From Euryarchaeota archaeon Ods04 (GTDB taxonomy: Archaea; Halobacteriota; Halobacteria; Halobacteriales; Halorutilaceae): a stretch of DNA of 5,340 nucleotides. The stretch is from contig JAQZDD010000097.1 in the NCBI GenBank assembly GCA_028751055.1, positions 1 through 5,340 on the forward strand, read 5' to 3'. The translations under genes and the position numbers were made by a program. Numbering within the stretch: position 1 is the first letter of the stretch; every line of letters begins with the position of its first letter. Of the stretch, positions 1 to 5,340 are shown in pieces. The notes beneath the pieces are model-generated. The model made no database searches and was not told where the DNA came from. It saw only the letters and a program-made list of their open reading frames with translations.

Positions 1-409
1 CGAAGAAGAGCGCGGTTGCGACCGAACGGAAGACGAAGAGCCGTGTACCCTCGTCGAGCCTTTCGCGCGCGTAACGTCCGACGTGCTCCTCGTCAGTCCG
101 GAGAACGTCGATGAGGACGAACTCGGCGACCGCACTCACGAAGGCTGCGAGCGTGACGGCGACTACACCGGCGACGAACAGGTCGACCGTCCCGACGGTC
201 TCGGCAACGAGCGCGACGGGCGGTTCGACCGCCGCAACGTCGCCGTCGAAGAAGAAGACTGCACCAAGGTTCGTTACGGAGACGTAGCCTGCGCGGAAGC
301 CGACGAAAGCCGTGACGACCGCGACGGCGGCGTACTTGCTGAGGTCGAAAGGCGTGAAGAACAGACGTGTCTTCATCGTGGCGTCCAGCATCGAACGGAG
401 GACTGGCAT
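1..409 (-). CDS. Integral membrane protein of unknown function, haloarchaeal DUF7544-like (N-terminal part, cut by window edge)
   Basis: Read on the minus strand from the ATG at 409-407, the frame stays open for 136 codons to the window edge, so the C-terminus is missing. Residues 1-20 are a short basic/aromatic lead-in ending in FFTPFDLSKY. A first membrane segment spans about 24-40 and a second about 76-100, separated by a loop rich in Val, Asp and Pro. The motif EFVLIDVLRTDEEHVGRY (96-113) follows, and a third hydrophobic stretch begins near 124. This order (TPFD lead, TM, loop, TM ending in EFV, then a charged segment with HV.RY) resembles, from memory, a haloarchaeal membrane family labelled DUF7544, for which no function is known. 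Later in-frame ATGs at residues 7 and 12 are possible starts; I prefer the first because a TATA-like element lies at about the right distance for a leaderless start. It is divergent from the smc operon. Gene and topology are fairly safe; the family name is less so. Confidence 0.72.
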   Translation of the reverse strand, partial: MPVLRSMLDATMKTRLFFTPFDLSKYAAVAVVTAFVGFRAGYVSVTNLGAVFFFDGDVAAVEPPVALVAETVGTVDLFVAGVVAVTLAAFVSAVAEFVLIDVLRTDEEHVGRYARERLDEGTRLFVFRSVATALFF

Positions 410-432
410 CTGAGTCTACTTGCTTACGCCGA

Positions 433-443
433 CTTAACCCTCT
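433..443 (-). promoter_or_regulatory. Putative TATA/BRE element for the divergent membrane-protein gene
   Basis: On the minus strand a purine run (AGAGG) leads directly into GTTAAG, whose centre is about 26 nt upstream of the ATG at 409. Archaeal TATA boxes sit roughly 25-28 nt before the transcription start, so this would give a leaderless or nearly leaderless mRNA, which is common in haloarchaea. The box is a poor match to an ideal A/T-only TATA element, hence the modest confidence. Confidence 0.4.
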
Positions 444-459
444 GTCGGAACCGCTTAAC
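433..459. repeat. Two direct copies of GTTAAG (minus strand) 21 bp apart
   Basis: CTTAAC on the plus strand occurs at 433-438 and again at 454-459, each within a similar context (GACTTAACC and CGCTTAACT). The 21-bp period is about two helical turns, so both copies face the same side of the DNA. The proximal copy coincides with the proposed TATA element of the membrane-protein gene. The distal copy could be a second promoter or part of a regulator site, or the pair may be chance. Confidence 0.4.
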
Positions 460-488
460 TCCGTGCCGTCATCCGTGTGTCTGACGTT

Positions 489-498
489 GGAGTTATAT
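489..498 (+). promoter_or_regulatory. Putative BRE/TATA promoter of the small coiled-coil protein-smc-scpA operon
   Basis: The purines GGAG at 489-492 run straight into TTATAT at 493-498, the clearest A/T-rich hexamer in the intergenic region. Its centre is about 29 nt before the ATG at 525, which predicts transcription starting only a few bases before that ATG. No Shine-Dalgarno-like sequence lies before the ATG, in agreement with near-leaderless initiation. This is the only credible promoter I see ahead of smc, so the three downstream genes probably share it. Confidence 0.6.
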
Positions 499-524
499 GT
501 AGCCTTCACGTACTTGTCGAAAAG

Positions 525-716
525 ATGTCAGAAGACCTCCGGTCGCGCGTGAACGAGTTGGAGACGACCGTCGACGCGCTCACAGACGAGATAGTCGACC
601 TACAGAAGAGGCTCGACGAGGTAGAGGGAGAGGGCGGAAAAGAAGAGAAAGACGAGGTGGGCGTGGGTCTCGAAACCGAGAAAGACGGAGACGGCGACGA
701 CATATACGTGGCATAG
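525..716 (+). CDS. Small acidic coiled-coil protein at the head of the smc operon (DUF7518-like)
   Basis: The 63-aa product has two parts. Residues 1-34 form a heptad-patterned amphipathic helix (RVNELETTVDALTDEIVDLQ, with V, L, V, L, I, V, L at a/d-like spacing), long enough for a short dimeric coiled coil. Residues 35-60 are Glu, Asp, Gly and Lys-rich and probably disordered, ending in DDIYVA. From memory, small proteins of this shape encoded just before smc in haloarchaea are labelled DUF7518, sometimes mis-called bZIP factors; there is no basic DNA-binding region here. The stop codon is followed after 2 nt by the smc ATG, so translation is probably coupled. I chose the ATG at 525 over the in-frame GTG at 477 because the TATA element at 493-498 would lie inside the longer version. 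A role with SMC is inferred from position only. Confidence 0.8.
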   Translation: MSEDLRSRVNELETTVDALTDEIVDLQKRLDEVEGEGGKEEKDEVGVGLETEKDGDGDDIYVA

Positions 717-718
717 AG

Positions 719-3700
719 ATGCATATCAAAGAACTCCGTCTGGACGGCTTCAAGTCGTTCGGGGAGCCTACCACGGTGCCGTTCTACGAGGGCTTCACGA
801 CGATTAGCGGTCCCAACGGGAGCGGCAAGAGCAACCTGATAGACAGCGTCCTCTTCGCGCTCGGTCTCGCACGTACACGCGGAATGCGCGCACGCCGTCT
901 GCCCGACCTCCTCTACGACCCGCCGGAGGGAGGCGACTCTGTGCGCGAGGCGAGCGTAGAGGTCGTCTTAGACAACTCCGACCGCGCCGTCACCGAAGAC
1001 GAGATACGTTCGGCGTGCGGCGACTGCGAGGACGCCGACGAGATAGTCGTCAAGCGGCGGATAAAGAAGACCTCCAACGACTACTACTCGTACTACTACC
1101 TCAACGGCAGGTCGGTCAACCTGTCGGACGTTCAGAGCCTTCTGGAGAGCGCGGGCGTGACACCCGAGGGCTACAACGTCGTGATGCAGGGCGACGTCAC
1201 CGAAATAATCAGCATGTCGGCGACCGAGAGACGCGGCATCGTCGAACAGACCGCAGGGACTGCGAAGTTCGACGAGAAGAAGGAGCAGGCGCGCGAGGAA
1301 CTCGAAGTCGTCGAGGAACGTGTCGAACGCGTCGAACTCGTTCTCGAAGAGATAGAGGAGCGTCTCGAAGAACTCGCCGACGAGCGCGAGAAGGCACTCG
1401 AATACAAGGAACTGAAACAGGAGAAGGAGGAGTACGAGTCACAGCTTACGGCGGCGAAGCTACGTGACGTAGAGGACGAAACCGAGGAGGTCGAGGAGAA
1501 GATAGAGGCGGAGCGCGACCGGAAGGCGTCGCTGAAGGACGAACTCGAAGCAAGAAACGACGAACTCGACGCGCTCAAGCAGGAACTCGCCGAACTCAAC
1601 GACGAGATAAGCAGGAAGGGCGAGGACGAGAGGCTCGAACTTAAGTCCGAACTCGAAGAGATAAAGGGACGTATCGCAACAAACGAGAGCCGTATCGAAG
1701 ACGCGGAGGAAACACTCGAAGAACTCGAAAACGAGAGGCGCGAGGCGTTCGTCGGCGCGGACAAGGCGCGCGAGGAACTCGGCGACATAGAGGACGAAAT
1801 AAAGAGCACCAAGGTGCGGAAGTCGAGCCTCAAGTCGGAGATAGCGTCGAAGAAGCAGGAGCTGCAGGAGGTTGAGGACGAGATAGAAGAGGTCGAAGGC
1901 GAGTACTCCGGCGTGCGGCAGGAGCTTCAGGAGGCGAAGGAGCGTGCCGACGAACTCCGCGACGAGAGGAACGAGCTACAGCGCGACAAGAACCGTCTCT
2001 TGGACGAGGCGCGGCGACGTACACGTGAGATAGAGGAAGTTGAGGACGAGATAGACGAGGCGCGTTCGTCGCTCGAAGACGCCGAACGCGAAGCCGAGGA
2101 GCTTCAGGACAGGCTTGAAAAGGAGCGCGAGAACCTCGAACAGTACGAGGAGGTGCGCGACGACCTGCGCGAGAGACGCGACGAGCTACAGAAAGAGTTA
2201 GACGACGTAGACGAGGCTCTGCGCGCGAAGCAGGAGGAGTACGCTCAGGCTGAGGCGCGCTCGGGTTCAGGCGGCTCTTCGTCCTACGGACGCGCTGTCT
2301 CCGCCGCGCTAAACTCCGACATCGAAGGCGTACACGGCACGGTCGCCGACCTCGGAAGCGTAGCGGGCGAGTACGCGACGGCGTGCGAGACGGCGGCTGG
2401 CGGACGTATGGCTAACGTCGTGGTCGACGACGACGGCGTCGGTCAACGTTGTATCGAGCACCTGAAGCGGCGCAACGCGGGACGTGCGACTTTCCTCCCT
2501 ATCTCGAAGATGCACGACCGTTCGCTTTCCTCAAAACCTCTGTCGCGCGACGGAGTCGTCGACTACGCCTACAACTTAGTCGAGTTCGACAGTCGCTACA
2601 GCGCGGTCTTCTCGTACGTCTTCGGCGACACGCTCGTCGTCGAGGACATAGAGACGGCGCGAGGTATGATGGGCGACTACAGGATGGTGACGCTCGAAGG
2701 CGACCTCGTCGAGAAGTCGGGTGCGATGACGGGCGGTTCGAAACGCGAGTCACGTTACTCGTTCGGCTCGAAGGGCACTGTACGACGTATAGCCGACCGT
2801 ATAGAGGAGCTCGAAGACGAGAGAAGGTCGATAAAGAACGACCTCTCGGACGTGAACGGACGTCTCGACGAGGTACGCGAGGAACTCCACGACAGACGTG
2901 ACGAGGTCGAGAGGTACGAGAAACGTCTCGGTGAGGTCGGGGACGAGACAGAACGTCTCGAAGATGTCGTGGAGACGAAGAAGGAACGTCTGGAGGAGGC
3001 GAAGAAGGAGCGCGCCGAGACACGCGAAGAGATGGAGGAGACGGAGGAGAGCATCGAGGGCATGAGCGAGGAGATAGACGAGGCGGAGAAACACGCCGAC
3101 GAACTCCGCGAGGAACTCAAGGGTTCGCGCATATCCGAACTCACCGACCGTGCCGAAGAGATACGCGACGAGATAGCCTCCATCGAAGACGATGTCCGCG
3201 ACGTCGACGGGGAACTCAACGAACTCGAACTCGAAAAGGGGTACAAGGAAGAGTCGATAAACGAGTATCAGGAGAAGATACAGGAGATAGACGAGAAACG
3301 CGCCAAGAAGGAAGACATCATCGAAGAACTGGAGGACGAAATAGACGCTCTCGAAGACGAGGCGGACGGGAAACGCGCCGAAATCGAGGAGATAGAGGAC
3401 GAGATAGGCGAACTCCGCGAAGAGCGCGACTCGAAGCAGGATGAGGTCGAGGAGAAGGCGGACGAACGCGACGAGGCGCGCAGGAAGGTCGAACGTGCCG
3501 AAGACCGTATCGAGTCGTTGCGGGCGAACCTTTCGTCGCTCCGCGATGAGGCGGACGAACTCCGCGACGAACTCGAAGAAATGCCCGACGGTGACGACGA
3601 CCTTCCCGACTACGACGAACTCAAGGACGAAATCGCGCGAATCGAGGGCGAGATGTCGGCTCTCGAACCCGTCAACATGCTCGCAATAGACGAGTACGAC

Positions 3701-4291
3701 GACGTGAAGGAGCGTCAGGAAGACCTGCAGGAGCGCAAGGAGACGCTTGAAGACGAGAAGGACGCTATAAACGAACGTATCGACGAGTACGAGGAGACGA
3801 AACGCGAGAAGTTCATGCAGGCGTTCGACGAGATAAACGAAGAGTTCCGGGAGGTCTTCGAACGTCTTTCGGAAGGCACGGGCGAACTCGTCTTGGAAGA
3901 CCCTGACGCGCCTTTCGAGAGCGGCATGACAATCGAGGCGAAGCCGCGCGACAAGCCCGTCAAACGTCTCGAACAGATGAGCGGCGGCGAACGCTCACTC
4001 ACCGCGCTGTCGCTCATATTCGCCATACAGCGTTACATGCCCGCGCCGTTCTACGCCTTCGACGAGGTCGACGAGTCGCTCGACGCCGTCAACGTCGAGA
4101 AGGTCGCCGAGACCATCGACGAGATTTCGGAGGCGACACAGTTCGTCGTTATCAGCCACCGCTCCAACATGGTCGAGAAGGCTGACCGTATCGTAGGCGT
4201 AACGATGCAGGACGACAACGTCTCCAAGGTAACGGGGGTGAAGGTCAATGACGGCAGCGACGGAGAACCAGCCGACGCCACAGCAGACTGA
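719..4291 (+). CDS. smc: Chromosome segregation protein SMC (condensin-type ATPase), full length
   Basis: This is the motor subunit of the SMC-ScpA complex, which organises and segregates chromosomal DNA. At 1190 aa it has the usual family length, with all parts present and no frameshift. The N-terminal head has Walker A GPNGSGKS (31-38), an Arg-rich stretch ARTRGMRARR (51-60) and the Q-loop VMQGDV (Q157). The first coiled-coil arm runs about 165-512. A Gly/Ser linker (515-522) leads into the hinge (about 525-674), which closes with AMTGG. The returning arm covers about 685-1020, broken by a Pro/Asp segment (955-964), then EPVNMLAIDEY (983-993). The C-terminal head has the signature MSGGERS (1087-1093), Walker B with FDEVDESLD (D1115, catalytic-type E1116), the D-loop, and H1147 in VISHRS. 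The arms are extremely Glu/Asp-rich, as expected for a salt-in cytoplasm. It starts 2 nt after the upstream stop with no Shine-Dalgarno sequence close to its ATG, which suggests translational coupling. Its 3' end overlaps scpA. Confidence 0.97.
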   Translation: MHIKELRLDGFKSFGEPTTVPFYEGFTTISGPNGSGKSNLIDSVLFALGLARTRGMRARRLPDLLYDPPEGGDSVREASVEVVLDNSDRAVTEDEIRSACGDCEDADEIVVKRRIKKTSNDYYSYYYLNGRSVNLSDVQSLLESAGVTPEGYNVVMQGDVTEIISMSATERRGIVEQTAGTAKFDEKKEQAREELEVVEERVERVELVLEEIEERLEELADEREKALEYKELKQEKEEYESQLTAAKLRDVEDETEEVEEKIEAERDRKASLKDELEARNDELDALKQELAELNDEISRKGEDERLELKSELEEIKGRIATNESRIEDAEETLEELENERREAFVGADKAREELGDIEDEIKSTKVRKSSLKSEIASKKQELQEVEDEIEEVEGEYSGVRQELQEAKERADELRDERNELQRDKNRLLDEARRRTREIEEVEDEIDEARSSLEDAEREAEELQDRLEKERENLEQYEEVRDDLRERRDELQKELDDVDEALRAKQEEYAQAEARSGSGGSSSYGRAVSAALNSDIEGVHGTVADLGSVAGEYATACETAAGGRMANVVVDDDGVGQRCIEHLKRRNAGRATFLPISKMHDRSLSSKPLSRDGVVDYAYNLVEFDSRYSAVFSYVFGDTLVVEDIETARGMMGDYRMVTLEGDLVEKSGAMTGGSKRESRYSFGSKGTVRRIADRIEELEDERRSIKNDLSDVNGRLDEVREELHDRRDEVERYEKRLGEVGDETERLEDVVETKKERLEEAKKERAETREEMEETEESIEGMSEEIDEAEKHADELREELKGSRISELTDRAEEIRDEIASIEDDVRDVDGELNELELEKGYKEESINEYQEKIQEIDEKRAKKEDIIEELEDEIDALEDEADGKRAEIEEIEDEIGELREERDSKQDEVEEKADERDEARRKVERAEDRIESLRANLSSLRDEADELRDELEEMPDGDDDLPDYDELKDEIARIEGEMSALEPVNMLAIDEYDDVKERQEDLQERKETLEDEKDAINERIDEYEETKREKFMQAFDEINEEFREVFERLSEGTGELVLEDPDAPFESGMTIEAKPRDKPVKRLEQMSGGERSLTALSLIFAIQRYMPAPFYAFDEVDESLDAVNVEKVAETIDEISEATQFVVISHRSNMVEKADRIVGVTMQDDNVSKVTGVKVNDGSDGEPADATAD
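4234..4241 (+). promoter_or_regulatory. Shine-Dalgarno of scpA inside the smc 3' end
   Basis: GGGGGTGA differs by one base from the ideal archaeal GGAGGTGA and ends 6 nt before the ATG at 4248. It is the best ribosome-binding site in the window and decides the scpA start, placing it 44 nt inside smc in a different frame. It falls where SMC encodes its non-catalytic C-terminal tail, a region free to carry such a signal. Confidence 0.7.
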
Positions 4292-5012
4292 GCCGGTCGA
4301 TGTTCTGGTCGAGATGGCGCGCGAGGGAGAGATAGACCCCTGGGACATCGACATCCTGAAGGTCACCGACAAGTTCCTCGAACGTCTCGAAGAGGGCGAC
4401 CTGGTGCGTACGGGACGTGCCCTTCTGTACGCGAGTATCCTCCTGCGGATGAAGAGCGACTACGTCGTAGAGGAGGAAGAGGACGACGAAGAGGAGGAAT
4501 GGACGCCGGATATGCGCGCCGACGCGTGGGACGAACCGCATGCCGACGCGCCGTTTGATGTCGACGACAACATAGACGCATTAGAGGCGGAGTTCGAACG
4601 CAGACTCGAACGCAGGAGGGTACGCGACAGGACGCGTCCCGAGACGCTCGACGAACTCGTCCGTGAACTCCGCGAGCGCGAGCGCGGCACATGGTGGAAG
4701 GAGAGCCGTGAGTACGACACGAAGCCGTCGGACGAAGGAATGCAGTTCCGTCCGGAGCCTCTGCCGACGACGGAGGACGCGATGCAGACGGCGCACGAGG
4801 ACGACATAGAGTCACGTGTCGACGACGTACGTGAAAGGCTCGAAACGGAGTTCGAGCATCGGGACGAGATACTGTTCGCAGAGCTACGCGGCAGCACGAA
4901 ACGCGAAACCGTCACCCGGTATATCGCGCTACAGTTCTTAGCTATGCGCGAAGGTATACGTCTTGAACAAGACGATTTCTACGGCGACCTCTGGATAAAA
5001 AGCGGCAGTTAG
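4248..5012 (+). CDS. scpA: Segregation and condensation protein A (ScpA kleisin)
   Basis: ScpA is the kleisin that bridges the two SMC heads and closes the ring. The 254-aa protein has the expected three parts. The N-terminal domain (about 16-68) carries the family hallmarks EGEIDPWDIDI and GRALLYASILLRMKSD, the helices that contact the SMC neck. A long central linker (about 69-190) is highly acidic, with a near-continuous run of Glu and Asp at about 70-82, and is probably flexible. The C-terminal region (about 190-254) looks like the winged-helix domain that binds the other SMC head and ends in IRLEQDDFYGDLWIKS, typical of haloarchaeal ScpA as I remember it. The start is fixed by a strong Shine-Dalgarno 6 nt upstream; an internal Met at residue 23 would remove conserved sequence. 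Overlap with smc implies coupled expression and balanced subunit amounts. The next gene converges, so scpB does not follow. Confidence 0.95.
   Translation: MTAATENQPTPQQTEPVDVLVEMAREGEIDPWDIDILKVTDKFLERLEEGDLVRTGRALLYASILLRMKSDYVVEEEEDDEEEEWTPDMRADAWDEPHADAPFDVDDNIDALEAEFERRLERRRVRDRTRPETLDELVRELRERERGTWWKESREYDTKPSDEGMQFRPEPLPTTEDAMQTAHEDDIESRVDDVRERLETEFEHRDEILFAELRGSTKRETVTRYIALQFLAMREGIRLEQDDFYGDLWIKSGS
4997..5001 (-). terminator. Possible T-tract terminator for the halocyanin-like gene, inside the scpA 3' end
   Basis: On the minus strand five consecutive T residues lie 16-20 nt past the stop codon of the copper-protein gene. Archaeal RNA polymerase can terminate at short U-tracts without a hairpin. 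On the other strand the same bases encode part of the final Ile-Lys-Ser of ScpA. No hairpin is evident, and a five-base tract is the minimum, so this is tentative. Confidence 0.35.
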
Positions 5013-5016
5013 GTTT

Positions 5017-5340
5017 CTACTCTTCGCCGTTGTCGTCGCCGTTCTCCTCTCCGTTCATGTCGTCGTCCTCTCCGTTGACGCCGTTCTCGACTACACGCAC
5101 GTGACCGACCATTCCGAGCGCGACGTGCGGTTCACAGACGTAGTAGTACGTTCCCGGCTCGTCGAACGTGTACGACCATGTGTGACCGACTTCGTTTATT
5201 ATGTCTCCATCGTCGCTCATGAAGAGGGGTTCGTCGGCACCTGTGTCGTCCAGCTCCTCACCGGGTTCGTGGACGACGTTGTGTCCGCCCTGATCGATGT
5301 TGACCCATTCCCACGTTACCGTGGTACCTACGCTAACCTC
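5017..5340 (-). CDS. Halocyanin-like blue (type I) copper protein, C-terminal part (cut by window edge)
   Basis: The minus-strand frame is open from the window edge at 5340 to the TAG at 5019-5017, giving 107 residues without the N-terminus, where a signal peptide or lipobox would be expected. The visible part is a plastocyanin-type fold: TVTWEWVN, then GGHNVV with a copper-ligand His (20 in this fragment), a long acidic insertion-like loop (24-50), and TYYYVCEPHVALGMVG, supplying Cys69, His72 and Met77. These four residues are the complete type I copper set, so electron transfer outside the membrane is likely. After the fold ends near residue 85, a 22-residue tail of Asn, Gly, Asp and Glu follows. 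The Met at 5220-5218 is internal, because the copper-ligand His and the TVTWEW strand lie before it. It converges on scpA with only 4 bases between stop codons and has no evident link to chromosome segregation. Confidence 0.88.
   Translation of the reverse strand, partial: EVSVGTTVTWEWVNIDQGGHNVVHEPGEELDDTGADEPLFMSDDGDIINEVGHTWSYTFDEPGTYYYVCEPHVALGMVGHVRVVENGVNGEDDDMNGEENGDDNGEE

Noticed and set aside
83..484. 133-aa plus-strand open frame rich in Asp, Glu and Arg
   Set aside because: It is antisense to the membrane-protein gene, whose frame has clear hydrophobic segments. The composition is that expected from the complement of GC-rich coding sequence, and it runs through the promoter region.
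93..509. 138-aa minus-strand Arg-rich open frame
   Set aside because: Arg/Ser-dominated, with no hydrophobic pattern. It is an alternative frame of the membrane-protein gene on the same strand.
477..524. GTG start giving a 79-aa version of the small coiled-coil protein
   Set aside because: The TATA element at 493-498 would lie within this extension, and the added residues (Cys, Val, Ile and Leu-rich) do not match the acidic style of the rest.
1171..1833. 220-aa Ser-rich minus-strand open frame, and similar ones at 2755-3246 and 4460-4915
   Set aside because: Complement of GAG/GAA/GAC-rich coiled-coil codons yields Ser/Leu/Phe runs and few stops. No domain, promoter or ribosome-binding site is seen.
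2261..2284. Gly/Ser-rich stretch in the middle of SMC, possible fusion or assembly joint
   Set aside because: It is the flexible entry to the hinge domain, in frame and with intact hinge sequence following; similar linkers are usual in haloarchaeal SMC.
2499..3023. 174-aa Arg/Pro-rich minus-strand open frame
   Set aside because: Composition is that of a shadow frame, and it lies entirely within the SMC hinge and arm coding region.
1260..3560. Many short recurring units such as CTCGAAGA and GAACTCGA
   Set aside because: They encode Leu-Glu-Glu/Asp steps of the SMC coiled coil with a preferred codon set. Spacing is irregular, so this is not a CRISPR array or a DNA-level repeat.

Overview
The window looks like a haloarchaeon or a close salt-adapted relative. 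The proteins are extremely rich in Asp and Glu, the DNA is moderately GC-rich by eye, promoters are TATA-type with near-leaderless starts, and every recognisable protein resembles a haloarchaeal family. One feature is not typical of GC-rich haloarchaea: isoleucine is often encoded by ATA (7 of 9 Ile codons in 3001-3300, 6 of 10 in scpA). The source may therefore be a divergent or less-sampled lineage. I cannot name the species.

Layout, left to right. (1) Bases 1-409, minus strand: N-terminal part of an integral membrane protein of unknown function, cut by the window edge. (2) Bases 410-524: divergent intergenic region with a TATA-like element for each direction and two GTTAAG copies spaced 21 bp apart. 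(3) Bases 525-716, plus: a 63-aa coiled-coil, acidic small protein. (4) Bases 719-4291, plus: full-length SMC ATPase, 1190 aa. (5) Bases 4248-5012, plus: the kleisin ScpA, 254 aa, starting inside the end of smc with its own Shine-Dalgarno. (6) Bases 5017-5340, minus: C-terminal part of a halocyanin-like blue copper protein, convergent with scpA and only 4 bases away.

Genes 3 to 5 form one tight operon (2-nt gap, then 44-nt overlap). SMC dimerises at its hinge, and ScpA bridges the two ATPase heads to make the core of a condensin-type ring acting in chromosome organisation and segregation. The small coiled-coil protein at the head of the operon is a candidate accessory partner by context only. 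The flanking membrane protein and copper protein are on the other strand and show no sequence sign of taking part. No ScpB gene lies in the window. I see no RNA genes, CRISPR array, insertion sequence or prophage remnant, and all stretches longer than 300 bases are occupied by genes.
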